Source: Alphaproteobacteria bacterium
Lineage (GTDB): Bacteria; Pseudomonadota; Alphaproteobacteria; Caulobacterales; Parvularculaceae
Reading direction: 5' to 3'
DNA: 64,000 nucleotides
NCBI GenBank assembly: GCA_030428745.1
Contig: JAUIEG010000001.1
Span: 44,579 to 108,578, forward strand
Shown: in pieces, positions 7,325-15,958 of the stretch
Position numbering within the stretch: the first letter of the stretch is position 1
How the letters are laid out: each line of letters opens with the position of its first letter
The notes under the pieces: model-generated
What the model was told of the DNA's origin: nothing
The model's database searches: none
Seen by the model: only the letters and a program-made list of their open reading frames with translations
Translations under genes and position numbers: made by a program

Positions 7325-8838
7325 TTTGCGGGCTCGATATCAATGATCGGCGGGTGGCTTTCGATAAAGTCGCGAGCGTATTCGAGCTCTCCGCTCGTTT
7401 CCGCGTGAAGCGTGAAAAGGGGCGATCCTTTCTCGACGAGATCGTCCAATCGCACATGCATCTCAAGCCCCGCCGCTTTGGCGCCGGGCGCACCTGCGAG
7501 CTTTGCGGCTTTGGCAAGGCGCCGATTATCAACGCTGGTGACCCGGCCGGAAGAATGGGCCGCTAAGGGCCATTGCTGGCGCGCAATCGGCGGCGTGCGC
7601 ATACCGCCTTGCGCCTCGCATATCGCCTGGAACTTTGACAAGGCGCGGCCGTCGGCGAGCGTCTTCTCGGCGAGATCCTCGCCGCCGCCCGATGCTGCAG
7701 CCCCGCCTAGTTCAAGCAATACGCCCGCGAGCGTCACGGCCCGTGCTTTCAGATCGAGCGGCGCCTGCTGTGCGCCCTCCAGCACCGCCAAAACATCGCG
7801 CGCTTCAAGCGCCGGCCCGACGCCCCTCCCCACGGGTTGGCGGCCATCGGTGCGAATGGCGCGGGCCTCGATGCCGAACGCCTTTGCCGTGCGCAGGAGA
7901 TGTTCCGAAAGTGAATCGGCATCCGAAGAACTGCGCACTTTCGCCGTAGGTCCGACGGGCAGATCAAGCACAAGATGCGTGGCCCCCGCCGCCGCTTTTT
8001 TGGACAACACAGAAGCTACTAACTGCCCTTCGCTGTCGATGTCGAGGGCGCGCTCCACTCTGATCAGCGTGTCGTCAGCAGGGCTGAGCGATACAGCCCC
8101 GCCCCACACCACGCAGCCGCCTTCCCGTTCGACGACCCGCCGCATCGCCGCGAGATTGAGATCGACAGGCGCCAGTGTTTCCATGGCGTCGGCCGTGCCT
8201 GCCGGCGATGTGATCGCCCGCGACGAGGTTTTCGGCATGGTCAGGCCGCAGGCGGCGACGATTGCGACGATAATTGGCGTCGTTCGATTGCCGGGAAGAC
8301 CGCCTACGCAATGTTTGTCGACAATCGGCGTTGCGCTCCATGTAAGGCGCTCGCCCGCGTCGACCATCGCCCGCGTAAGGCCGACAATTTCCTGCTCGCT
8401 CAAGCCGCGCGCGGCGCAGGCTGTAATGAAGGAAGACAAGTGAATATCCGAGTACCGGCCCTGAACAATGTCCCGCATGATCTCCGCAAGCTCATCATCC
8501 GCAAGCGCCTGCCCATAGACCTTCCCGCGAACGCGACTGAGGGAGTCGAGCGCCCGGGCGTGCGCCACGGTGATCTTATCCCCTTCGGAAACGCCAAGAC
8601 GCCGCCATGCCGATTCAGAAAAGCCTGCCTCTCCCGGCGAGAGTATGTCACTGACGATCGTGTTTAACGTCGCAATGATTGATTTTTTATCCGTTGTAAC
8701 GCGAATACGCGCATGACCGGAAAACCCTTCGGCTCTGCAAACATGGCAATCGCTGCGCATATAGATGACTGCCTCATCATGCGTATCGATGCCTAAACGC
8801 TTTGCTCTTAAGGCATGACTTTTTGTTGTTGGCGCCAT
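7321..8838 (-). CDS. AMP/NMP phosphorylase of the thymidine phosphorylase family (archaeal-type)
   Basis: About 505 residues. An extra N-terminal domain of about 85 residues precedes the thymidine phosphorylase fold. The phosphate-site region reads K-H-C-V-G-G-L-P-G-N-R-T-T, followed by P-K-T-S-S-R-A-I-T-S-P-A-G-T. This P-G-N-x-T-T pattern and the extra domain belong to AMP phosphorylases (NMP + Pi to base + ribose-1,5-bisphosphate), known from archaea, rather than to DeoA. The ATG at 8838, preceded by GGAAAG, is chosen over the GTG at 8874. It lies between a beta-CASP nuclease and Prs, which suggests nucleotide salvage. No RuBisCO or ribose-1,5-bisphosphate isomerase gene is in the window. 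Confidence 0.8.
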   Translation of the reverse strand: MAPTTKSHALRAKRLGIDTHDEAVIYMRSDCHVCRAEGFSGHARIRVTTDKKSIIATLNTIVSDILSPGEAGFSESAWRRLGVSEGDKITVAHARALDSLSRVRGKVYGQALADDELAEIMRDIVQGRYSDIHLSSFITACAARGLSEQEIVGLTRAMVDAGERLTWSATPIVDKHCVGGLPGNRTTPIIVAIVAACGLTMPKTSSRAITSPAGTADAMETLAPVDLNLAAMRRVVEREGGCVVWGGAVSLSPADDTLIRVERALDIDSEGQLVASVLSKKAAAGATHLVLDLPVGPTAKVRSSSDADSLSEHLLRTAKAFGIEARAIRTDGRQPVGRGVGPALEARDVLAVLEGAQQAPLDLKARAVTLAGVLLELGGAAASGGGEDLAEKTLADGRALSKFQAICEAQGGMRTPPIARQQWPLAAHSSGRVTSVDNRRLAKAAKLAGAPGAKAAGLEMHVRLDDLVEKGSPLFTLHAETSGELEYARDFIESHPPIIDIEPAK

Positions 8839-8857
8839 CACTCTTTCCGGTCTGTCC

Positions 8858-10222
8858 TTAAACCAACTCGACACTATCCTGATAAGAGGGTGTGCTGGAC
8901 GGCCACTTCAACTCTTTCATGATGCGCTGTCGAAGCGCTTCCGACGCGTCTGGCTCGCCATGGGTGACAAACGTCATCGTCGGCGCCCGTTCCACATTGC
9001 CCAGCCAGGAAAGAATTTCATCGGTATCTGCATGAGCGGAGAGCATATGAAGGTTTGTTACTTCGGCGTGAACTGGAAAATAGTCTCCATGAATCTTCAC
9101 GCCCTTGACGCCCTTGGTGAGCGCGTCGCCGCGCGTCCCGGCTGCCTGAAACCCCGTAAACAGCACAGTATTTCGTTCGTCGGTAACGTAATGCTTGAGG
9201 TGATGGAGAATGCGCCCGCCCGTCGCCATGCCGCTGGCGGAAATGATGATCTTCGGCATCGGATTGGCGTCCAGCGCTTTTGAATCATCGACGCTGCGCG
9301 TATATGTAGCGACGCCGCAGGAAGTTCCGCATTGCGCCGCCGTCAGCCTGTGATCCTCCAGATAGCGGCAGAAGATCTCGCTCGCATCGATCGCCATGGG
9401 ACTATCGAGAAATACCGGAAGGTCGGGAATTCGCTCTGCCTTCTTCAATCTGTCCAGATGAAACATCAGCGATTGGGAGCGGCCGACAGCGAACGCCGGA
9501 ACGAGAACCGTTCCCCCGCGCTCCGCAGTCCGATTGACAATGTCCGCGATCAGATCCTCCGCATCTTGCTGTTCATGACGCCGGTTTCCATAAGTCGACT
9601 CAACGACAAGATAATCTGCTTCGTGGACAACCGCCGGATCGAGCATCGTGGCGCTGTTCGGCCTGCCAAGATCTCCGGAGAATACGATTTTCTTTCCCGC
9701 GATGTTGAGTTCGATGATCGCGGCGCCGAGAATATGACCCGCGTGCAAAAACCGAATCGCCACATCGTCCGAAATGCTAATAGTGCGATCGAATACGGCG
9801 GGCTTGAAATGCGTTAGCGCATCCTCTGCATCTTGCTGTGTGTAAAGCGGTTTTGCCGGCTTGTGTTTTGAATAGCCGTGCCGGTTTGCGAATTCAGCGT
9901 CGCGCTCCTGCAAATGACCGCTGTCCGGCAACAGAATGCCGCACAGATCGCATGTCGGCGCAGTTGCATGCACCGGTCCTTTGAAACCGTTCTTAACAAG
10001 GAGCGGTATATAACCGGAATGGTCGAGATGGGCGTGCGTCAGGAATACGGCGTCAATTTCCGCCGGCCTCACCGGAAGCGGGGCCCAGTTGCGCTGGCGT
10101 AATTGCTTTTGTCCCTGGAAAAGTCCCGAGTCGATCAGATATTTCTGGCCGGCGAATTCCAGCAGATATTTCGATCCTGTGACTGTCCCGACGGCGCCGA
10201 GAAATGTAAGTCGTGCATTCAT
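8858..10222 (-). CDS. Metallo-beta-lactamase/beta-CASP RNA-processing-type hydrolase
   Basis: A 454-residue protein with the MBL zinc motif T-H-A-H-L-D-H-S-G followed by the distal H-x-x-G-S/A motif (L-H-A-G-H-I-L-G-A). It also has the beta-CASP motifs: S-D-P/A loop, I-I-S-A-S-G-M-A-T-G-G-R, and H-x-E (V-H-A-E-V). This is the architecture of CPSF73/YsgA-like RNA endo/exonucleases. The ATG at 10222 is preferred over the TTG at 10228. The gene is followed at short distance by AMP phosphorylase and Prs, so it may supply nucleotides from RNA; that link is inference. It belongs to the minus-strand run starting at the CorE-like sigma. Confidence 0.85.
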   Translation of the reverse strand: MNARLTFLGAVGTVTGSKYLLEFAGQKYLIDSGLFQGQKQLRQRNWAPLPVRPAEIDAVFLTHAHLDHSGYIPLLVKNGFKGPVHATAPTCDLCGILLPDSGHLQERDAEFANRHGYSKHKPAKPLYTQQDAEDALTHFKPAVFDRTISISDDVAIRFLHAGHILGAAIIELNIAGKKIVFSGDLGRPNSATMLDPAVVHEADYLVVESTYGNRRHEQQDAEDLIADIVNRTAERGGTVLVPAFAVGRSQSLMFHLDRLKKAERIPDLPVFLDSPMAIDASEIFCRYLEDHRLTAAQCGTSCGVATYTRSVDDSKALDANPMPKIIISASGMATGGRILHHLKHYVTDERNTVLFTGFQAAGTRGDALTKGVKGVKIHGDYFPVHAEVTNLHMLSAHADTDEILSWLGNVERAPTMTFVTHGEPDASEALRQRIMKELKWPSSTPSYQDSVELV

Positions 10223-10268
10223 CAGCAATAACCTAACTTTGTTTTAGCGTTCACAAGTTTGTCCTTAC

Positions 10269-10931
10269 TTACTTCACGGAGACACTAGAAGATCGGATTC
10301 TGGGAAAGAACCTTGGCGTGTCGGCTGCATATTGCCGGTACGCCTCGCCGAATTCGGCCTCCACATCTCGTTCCTCCTTTAGCGCCAGGCGCCAGTACAT
10401 GAAGACGAGGATCGGAAACATGATCAGCGTCACCAGAGTCGGCCACTGGAAAAGAAACCCGATCATGATGAGAACGAATCCCACATATTGCGGGTGACGC
10501 ATCCGCGCATAAGGACCTGTAGTCGCAAGCGTTTTGCTCCTTTGCGCGCGATATAGGATCGGCCACGCCGCCGACAGCAGCCAAAAGCCGCCTATGATGA
10601 ATGCGAAGCTCAAAAGGTGGAACGGTCCGCAATGCGGATTGGCGCGCCACCCGAAAATCATCTCAAGAAGATGTCCAGAATCATGGGCGAGCCAGTCGAC
10701 GTCCGGAAAACGGGTCTGCAGCCAGCCTGAAAGCAGGAATATCGTCAACGGAAACCCGTACATTTCGGCGAAATACGCAACAATGAATGCGCTGAAGGCG
10801 CCGAAAGAGCGCCAATCCCGCGCCGAGAGCGGTTTCGCGAAACTGAAGGCGAAAAGGATGAATATGGCTGAATTGACAAAAACCAGCAGCCACAGTCCGT
10901 AGCTCGCCGCATGTGATTCTTCGCCTGTCAT
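10269..10931 (-). CDS. ICMT/PEMT-like membrane methyltransferase
   Basis: A 220-residue membrane protein with about six hydrophobic segments. Its C-terminal motif, G-P-Y-A-R-M-R-H-P-Q-Y-V-G-F followed by E-E-R-D-V-E-A-E-F-G-E-A-Y, is the SAM-binding signature of isoprenylcysteine carboxyl methyltransferase-like and phospholipid methyltransferase-like proteins. The bacterial substrate is unknown and could be a lipid. Its start overlaps the DUF2933 stop (ATGA). These two small membrane genes often accompany copper ATPases, as here. Confidence 0.8.
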   Translation of the reverse strand: MTGEESHAASYGLWLLVFVNSAIFILFAFSFAKPLSARDWRSFGAFSAFIVAYFAEMYGFPLTIFLLSGWLQTRFPDVDWLAHDSGHLLEMIFGWRANPHCGPFHLLSFAFIIGGFWLLSAAWPILYRAQRSKTLATTGPYARMRHPQYVGFVLIMIGFLFQWPTLVTLIMFPILVFMYWRLALKEERDVEAEFGEAYRQYAADTPRFFPRIRSSSVSVK

Positions 10932-11149
10932 TCTTTATCGCTCCCGTGGTCGCCATGCCGCCCATGTCCGCCGTGCATAAACAGGTGGACGCCGATACAT
11001 GCAGCAAGCAATCCGATCAAAAGCGCGTCGCCGGTAAAGACATGCATTCGATGTTCATAGACCAGGAGCACACCGGCAATGGCTGCGAAAATGGCGAACG
11101 CTATCCATACGCGCGATCGTTTGGGATGATTTCCGCTTTCGTCAGTCAT
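10928..11149 (-). CDS. DUF2933 small membrane protein
   Basis: A 73-residue protein with two hydrophobic segments (about 13-31 and 40-58) and a Gly/His-rich tail (H-G-G-H-G-R-H-G-D-H-G), matching DUF2933. It sits 18 bases after the CopB ATPase stop and overlaps the methyltransferase start, so it is in the copper-export transcript. The histidine tail suggests metal contact. Function is unknown. Confidence 0.75.
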   Translation of the reverse strand: MTDESGNHPKRSRVWIAFAIFAAIAGVLLVYEHRMHVFTGDALLIGLLAACIGVHLFMHGGHGRHGDHGSDKE

Positions 11150-11167
11150 GACTTTCCACCCTGTTAA

Positions 11168-13234
11168 TTAGGAACCGGTCGCCAATTTCTTTAAACGGAG
11201 CAACTGCGCGTTCACGGCGCATATAATCGTGCTGGACGACATGAACACGGCGCCGACCGCCGGGCTTAAGACAATTCCCCATGGGAAGAAGGCGCCAGCG
11301 GCAGCCGGAATAGCGACAGTATTATAACCGGTCGCCCAGAACAGGTTTTGTATCATTTTTCCATAGGTCGCCCGGGCAAGACCCAGGATCGCAACCACAT
11401 CGAGAGGATTGCTTTTCACGAGAATGATGTCCGCCGTTTCAATCGCGACATCCGTCCCGGCCCCTATGGCAATACCGACATTGGCCTGGGCGAGCGCGGG
11501 AGCGTCGTTGACGCCGTCTCCCGTCATGGCGACGATCAGACCGCGGGACTGAACTTCTTTCACCTTCGCCGCTTTTTGTTCGGGCAGAACCTCGGCGAGG
11601 ACTTCGTCAAGGCCGATTTCGTCAGCCACCCATTTCGCGACCTGCGGATTGTCGCCTGTCAGCATGATGCAGCGAACGCCCATTTTCTGAAGCGCAGCGA
11701 TGGCGGGCTTTGATTCCTCGCGGATAATGTCCGCAAGGGCGATCGCCCCGGCTAGGACGTTATCGATCAGAACAAAGATAACCGTCTTGCCCTGGCTCGA
11801 AAGCTTTTCGATGCGCGCATCGTCAAGCGCAAAACCGTTGGCCCGTATATAGCCGGGGCTCACGGCTTTGACGGCGCGTCCTTTGACAACGCCTTCGGCC
11901 CCCTTGCCCGGAATCGCCCGGAAGTTTTCGACCTCCCACTTTTCCTTGGCGTCCTTGACGATGCCCTTGGCGATTGGATGCTCCGAATGCGCTTCAATGG
12001 AGGCCGCATAAGCGACGATCTCATCAGGCGAGAACCCGTCATTGAGAACAAGCGTATCGGTTATTCCGAATTCGCCGCGCGTCAGCGTGCCTGTCTTGTC
12101 GAAGATAATGGCGTCAATGTTGCGCGCTTCTTCAAAGGCTGTGCGATCACGAATGAGAAGGCCGTTGGTCGCCGCAATAGCCGTCGAGCGCGCAACGACA
12201 AGCGGCACAGCGAGCCCAAGCGCATGGGGACAAGCGATCACCATCACTGTCACCGCACGTTCCATGGCGAAGGCGAAGCCCTGGCCAGTCATGAGCGCCC
12301 AGCCCGCCGCCGTCAGGAATCCGCCCCCAAGAGCAATAAAAGTCAGCCATCGGGCTGCATAATTTGCGATGTCCTGCGTTCTCGATTTGCTCGCCTGCGC
12401 TTCTTCGACAAGGCGAATGACGCCCGAGAGGAACGAGTCTTCACCGGTCTTGGCGACCTCCACGGTGATCGAGCCTTCTCCATTAATCGAACCGCCGATG
12501 ACCTGCGCGCCTTTCGTCTTCGAGACCGGTTTCGATTCGCCCGTAAGCATCGATTCGTTGACGGATGTCTCTCCTTTAACGATGACGCCGTCAGCCGGGA
12601 TTTTCTCTCCCGGCTTGATGAGCAGGCGATCCCCTGATTTCAATTGAGAGAGCGGAACATCCGTGACCGACCCGTCTTCGCCTACAAGATGCGCCGTATC
12701 CGGCATCAGGCGCGCTAGCTTCTCAAGCGCCTTTCCCGCTCCCATCACGGACTTCATCTCGATCCAGTGACCGAAAAGCATGATCGCGATAAGAGTCGCC
12801 AGCTCCCAGAAAAATGTCTTTTCGGAGCCGGTAAAAACAACGACGAAGCTATAGGCGAACGCTGCCGTAATCGCGACGCCGATGAGAGTCATCATGCCGG
12901 GGTTTCGCCCTGAAACCTCCGACCACAACCCTTTCAGGAAGGGCCAGCCGCCGTAAAAATATACAATCGTCGAAAGCGCCGCGAGGACATATCCATCGCC
13001 CGGGAACGCCAATGTTTCCCGCAGGCCCAGTGCGTTTTGGATCATTGGCGCAAGCGCCAGAATGGGGACGGTCAGCGCCAGCGTGACCCAGAACCGCCGG
13101 CGGAAATCCGCCACCATCTTCGCGTGATCATGCCCGGAACCGCCGTGAGCGTGCCCGCCATGCCCCTTATGCGCCGCGCCGGCCTTTTTTGTATGCTGCA
13201 TGTGTGCGGCGTGTTCCGCCTGAGTGTGATCCAT
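11168..13234 (-). CDS. copB: CopB-type P1B-3 copper-translocating ATPase
   Basis: A 688-residue heavy-metal P-type ATPase. It has a His-rich N-terminus (about 2-38, no CxxC domain), a transmembrane C-P-H motif at 335-337, the phosphorylation site D379 in D-K-T-G-T-L-T, the phosphatase motif T-G-E-S (231-234), and a G-D-G-V-N-D-A-P-A-L hinge near the C-terminus. CPH rather than CPC is the mark of the P1B-3 (CopB) group, proposed to export Cu from the cytoplasm. The gene starts three bases after a small ORF and follows a CorE-like sigma gene, a pairing that strongly suggests copper-induced expression. Confidence 0.92.
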   Translation of the reverse strand: MDHTQAEHAAHMQHTKKAGAAHKGHGGHAHGGSGHDHAKMVADFRRRFWVTLALTVPILALAPMIQNALGLRETLAFPGDGYVLAALSTIVYFYGGWPFLKGLWSEVSGRNPGMMTLIGVAITAAFAYSFVVVFTGSEKTFFWELATLIAIMLFGHWIEMKSVMGAGKALEKLARLMPDTAHLVGEDGSVTDVPLSQLKSGDRLLIKPGEKIPADGVIVKGETSVNESMLTGESKPVSKTKGAQVIGGSINGEGSITVEVAKTGEDSFLSGVIRLVEEAQASKSRTQDIANYAARWLTFIALGGGFLTAAGWALMTGQGFAFAMERAVTVMVIACPHALGLAVPLVVARSTAIAATNGLLIRDRTAFEEARNIDAIIFDKTGTLTRGEFGITDTLVLNDGFSPDEIVAYAASIEAHSEHPIAKGIVKDAKEKWEVENFRAIPGKGAEGVVKGRAVKAVSPGYIRANGFALDDARIEKLSSQGKTVIFVLIDNVLAGAIALADIIREESKPAIAALQKMGVRCIMLTGDNPQVAKWVADEIGLDEVLAEVLPEQKAAKVKEVQSRGLIVAMTGDGVNDAPALAQANVGIAIGAGTDVAIETADIILVKSNPLDVVAILGLARATYGKMIQNLFWATGYNTVAIPAAAGAFFPWGIVLSPAVGAVFMSSSTIICAVNAQLLRLKKLATGS

Positions 13235-13237
13235 TCT

Positions 13238-13456
13238 CTATGCCCTTGCTGTAAGTCTTGTTCGTAAAGTCGTCATGTCGCTCAACCGCTTACAAGCCTC
13301 GTCCGCAGACAATCTTGAGTTCGTCGCCGTCACGCCATTTTCCTTGCACGCTTGTCGGACCGATATTTTTAATGACGTTCGCCGCCCTAATTCGTTACAG
13401 CTGCTGGCGAAAAATTTTTCCATCATCGCCAGATGCTCACTTTTCTCCTGCTTCAT
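13238..13456 (-). CDS. Small Cys-containing hypothetical ORF between CorE-like sigma and copB
   Basis: A 72-codon frame starting 20 bases inside the end of the sigma gene and ending three bases before the copB ATG, so it fills the gap exactly. The product is basic, has three cysteines (S-S-C-N, Q-A-C-K, E-A-C-K) and has no membrane segment. I recognise no family. The tight fit argues for a real gene, but no strong Shine-Dalgarno is evident. It could be a small regulator, a metal buffer, or only a leader that couples copB translation. Confidence 0.4.
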   Translation of the reverse strand: MKQEKSEHLAMMEKFFASSCNELGRRTSLKISVRQACKENGVTATNSRLSADEACKRLSDMTTLRTRLTARA

Positions 13457-14069
13457 TGGCCTGCTTTTCCTTATCGAGGCGGCGTCTTAAGGACGCTACA
13501 TTTTCACAACCGCAATCGAGAAAGCCATGTTCGGGGCAGGTCCTGCAAGATTGTTCCAGGCGGTCGCGCAACGCTTGACGGGCGCGATGCAATTTTACGC
13601 GAAACGCGCTCTCTGATAGTTCAAGACTATCACGCACGTCGGCGCGATCTTCGCCGAGTAAATCCACACGCCAGATGATCGCGGCGTAATCGTCAACCAG
13701 CGTTGGCAGAAGCTTATATAGACAGGCGCAAACGAGGAGGTCGATTTCTTCTTCAACCATTTGCGATTCAACTGTCATTTGTCGTTCAAACGCTTTCTCC
13801 AACCGTTCCGAACGGGCTCGCAACCGATAGTGATCCGCGATGACAGACTGGAGCACCCGATTCATCCAGGGGCGAAGTTTCTCGTCGTCCTTCAAATCCG
13901 CAAAGGATTTTAGAACCCTGACATAGAACTCCTGAAGCACGTCCGCAGCGTCATGCTCATCCTTTAGCTGACGCAGAAGAAAGCGGAAAAAATCCTTATG
14001 TACTTCGCGTAGCGTCCTTTCTACTGCGGCTCTCCGACGGCTATGCGTTTCTGTCTCATCGACGGTCAT
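13437..14069 (-). CDS. corE: CorE-like (ECF44-type) metal-sensing ECF sigma factor with Cys-rich tail
   Basis: A 210-residue ECF sigma: region 2 with D-A-A-D-V-L-Q-E-F, region 4 with S-E-S-A-F-R-V-K-L-H-R-A-R. Two cysteine features stand out: a C-A-C motif (114-116) in the linker between the sigma domains, and a C-terminal cluster C175-x2-C178-x7-C186-x-C188. This combination is the layout of Myxococcus CorE, a copper-dependent sigma factor that senses metal through a linker CxC and a C-terminal Cys-rich domain, without an anti-sigma. Location directly upstream of a CopB ATPase fits. It is probably the first gene of a run of up to eight genes. The metal selectivity (Cu versus Cd/Zn) is not known. 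Confidence 0.75.
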   Translation of the reverse strand: MTVDETETHSRRRAAVERTLREVHKDFFRFLLRQLKDEHDAADVLQEFYVRVLKSFADLKDDEKLRPWMNRVLQSVIADHYRLRARSERLEKAFERQMTVESQMVEEEIDLLVCACLYKLLPTLVDDYAAIIWRVDLLGEDRADVRDSLELSESAFRVKLHRARQALRDRLEQSCRTCPEHGFLDCGCENVASLRRRLDKEKQANEAGEK

Positions 14070-14307
14070 TTGATCTCTTTGTTATTTTATCACGCACCAC
14101 TGGCCGCCGGACCCTCTCGTCGCGCTGCAGCATATTTTTATAATTACGTGTTTCGCGCCTCCATCCCTCAATCGCGAGAGCAATTGGAGTTTTTTGCGGC
14201 GTCAATGTAACGCGCGAGGGAGACCAACGTCTTATTCGTAGAAGCCTACGAGCGCTCTGTTCAATTCGGGAACCGCATCGGAGGCGAATTACGAAGCGAG
14301 GTTTACG
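14070..14307. other. Divergent promoter region corE-like / cfa
   Basis: A 238-base non-coding region between two divergent transcription units. It holds a candidate ECF-type promoter toward cfa (14206-14232). No convincing promoter was found on the minus strand toward the sigma gene. Confidence 0.4.
14206..14232 (+). promoter_or_regulatory. Candidate ECF-sigma promoter upstream of cfa
   Basis: TGTAAC at 14206-14211 and CGTCT at 14228-14232 are separated by 16 bases, the usual spacing for ECF promoters with an AAC-containing -35 and a CGT-containing -10. It faces the cfa gene, whose ATG is 76 bases downstream. It could be served by the CorE-like or CnrH-like sigma encoded nearby. This rests on pattern matching only. 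Confidence 0.35.
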
Positions 14308-15546
14308 ATGTCCTTGTGGAAATTACTACTGGACCGGCGGATGTCCCAGACTATCCGCAAGGGAAGGCTGGAGATCGCATATCCGGACGGATCGTTCCGA
14401 TGCTACGCCGGCGACGCCCGATCGGGTTTGGCGATCCGGATCAATAGCGAACGCTGGCTTCGACGTATCATACTCGACCCCGAACTCGCTTTTGGCGAAG
14501 CCTACATGGAAGGCGGCGTCGAGATCGATAGCGGCGATATTTATGACCTTCTCGAATTGATCTGGGCCAATTTTCTAACGCCTGCGGGAAAGCGCCGGTC
14601 AGCGCCGGCCTTCGTGAGACGCTCCCTGCGATTCCTGTCACAACTGAACCTGCCGTCGCGTGCGCGCCAGAACGCGTCGCATCACTATGATATCGGCAAC
14701 GAATTCTACCGCCTTTTTCTTGACGAAGATCTTCAGTATTCCTGCGCCTTACACGAAAATCCGAATGCGACATTGGAAGACGCACAGCTCGCCAAGAAAA
14801 ATGCGATATCAAAAAAACTGCTGATAGAACCAAACCACAGCGTCCTCGACATCGGATGCGGATGGGGCGGCCTTGCACTGCACCTAGCCGGGCATGATCA
14901 GGCGCGCGTCGAAGGGATAACCCTGTCCGCGCAGCAGCTCAATGCAGCCAAGGCGCGCGCCAAGAAGGAACGTCTCGACGGGCGGGTCCGGTTTCACTTG
15001 GAGGACTACCGCAGAATTACCGATCAATATGACCGCATTGTATCCGTCGGCATGTTCGAGCATGTAGGCGCGCCGTACTTTCAGGAATATTTTGATCAGA
15101 TCAGCCGCCTGCTCCGCCAAGATGGCATCGCGCTGATCCACACAATCGGGCGCTCGCATGGTCCTGATGCAACCAACCCGTGGATCGCGAAATACATCTT
15201 TCCCGGCGGATATATTCCAGCCCTTTCGGAAATCATGCCCGCGATCGAACGCGCCGGTTTGTATGTTCTGGATATCGAGGTGTTGCGGCTGCACTACGCA
15301 GAGACGCTGAAGGAATGGCGGCGCCGCTTCCACGAAAATGCGGCAGCAGCGGAGCGCCTTTTTGATTCTCGATTTGTGAGAATGTGGGATTTCTATCTCG
15401 CCGGCAGCGAGCTTTCATTCCGGTATGGCGATCACGCCGTATTTCAAATCCAGTTGGCGAAGCGGCAAGACGCAACCCCGCTTACCCGCCGCTATCTCTA
15501 TGAGGACGCTGACCAGACAGAAGTTCCTGTCGCCGCCTGCGCGTAA
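14308..15546 (+). CDS. cfa: Cyclopropane-fatty-acyl-phospholipid synthase
   Basis: A 412-residue SAM-dependent enzyme that adds a methylene group across cis double bonds of membrane phospholipid acyl chains. Motifs: H-Y-D-I-G-N-E-F-Y (127-135), SAM-binding D-I-G-C-G-W-G-G (181-188), and F-E-H-V-G and G-R-S-H-type motifs further on. Length is normal for the family. It is the first gene of a plus-strand run that later includes cis-trans isomerase Cti, so two independent unsaturated-fatty-acid modifying enzymes share a neighbourhood. A candidate ECF promoter lies upstream. Confidence 0.92.
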   Translation: MSLWKLLLDRRMSQTIRKGRLEIAYPDGSFRCYAGDARSGLAIRINSERWLRRIILDPELAFGEAYMEGGVEIDSGDIYDLLELIWANFLTPAGKRRSAPAFVRRSLRFLSQLNLPSRARQNASHHYDIGNEFYRLFLDEDLQYSCALHENPNATLEDAQLAKKNAISKKLLIEPNHSVLDIGCGWGGLALHLAGHDQARVEGITLSAQQLNAAKARAKKERLDGRVRFHLEDYRRITDQYDRIVSVGMFEHVGAPYFQEYFDQISRLLRQDGIALIHTIGRSHGPDATNPWIAKYIFPGGYIPALSEIMPAIERAGLYVLDIEVLRLHYAETLKEWRRRFHENAAAAERLFDSRFVRMWDFYLAGSELSFRYGDHAVFQIQLAKRQDATPLTRRYLYEDADQTEVPVAACA

Positions 15547-15616
15547 GGTAACGATTATGAATACCGATGCGGCACTCAAGCTGGTCGAGCGAACCTATCG
15601 AAAGGAATAAAACGCA

Positions 15617-15958
15617 ATGAACGCTACACTTTATTTCGCGATCTGGGCCATTCTCATCTTTGTCATGATGCGTTTCGGCTGCGGCGCCCATGTGATGGGT
15701 CACGGCTCACATGGGCACGGACATGGCGGCCACAAGAATGACGATGACATTCTGACGTTCACGCCTACCGAAGCGATTGACCCCGTCTGCGGCATGACTG
15801 TTACGCCAGGAAAAGCCAAATCGAGCATACATAACCGGCGCATCTACTATTTCTGCTCAACAAATTGTCGCGAAAAATTTGAGTCGGCGCCTACGACTTA
15901 TCTGCAAGGCGACCCGGCTAGGCAATCATCCATGGAGGATCATCATGGCTCACACTGA
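15617..15958 (+). CDS. YHS-domain metal-binding small membrane protein
   Basis: A 113-residue protein: an N-terminal membrane segment (about 4-19), a Gly/His-rich stretch (about 28-41) and a YHS domain. The YHS domain opens with D-P-V-C-G-M and contains the C-S-T-N-C pair typical of this metal-binding fold, found in copper ATPases and metal-handling proteins. It lies downstream of cfa and overlaps the DUF5676 gene by 14 bases, so a copper or heavy-metal role is likely but not proven. Confidence 0.8.
   Translation: MNATLYFAIWAILIFVMMRFGCGAHVMGHGSHGHGHGGHKNDDDILTFTPTEAIDPVCGMTVTPGKAKSSIHNRRIYYFCSTNCREKFESAPTTYLQGDPARQSSMEDHHGSH

Noticed and set aside
6425..7408. 327-codon plus-strand frame
   Set aside because: It lies opposite the PRPP synthetase gene, which has recognisable motifs, and shows no family features.
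7412..8443. 343-codon plus-strand frame rich in Ala, Arg and Ser
   Set aside because: It is a GC-driven shadow of the AMP phosphorylase gene.
14060..14095. Possible ECF promoter (AATAAC-N16-CGTC) for the CorE-like gene
   Set aside because: The CGTC falls inside the coding start, so transcription would begin after the ATG.
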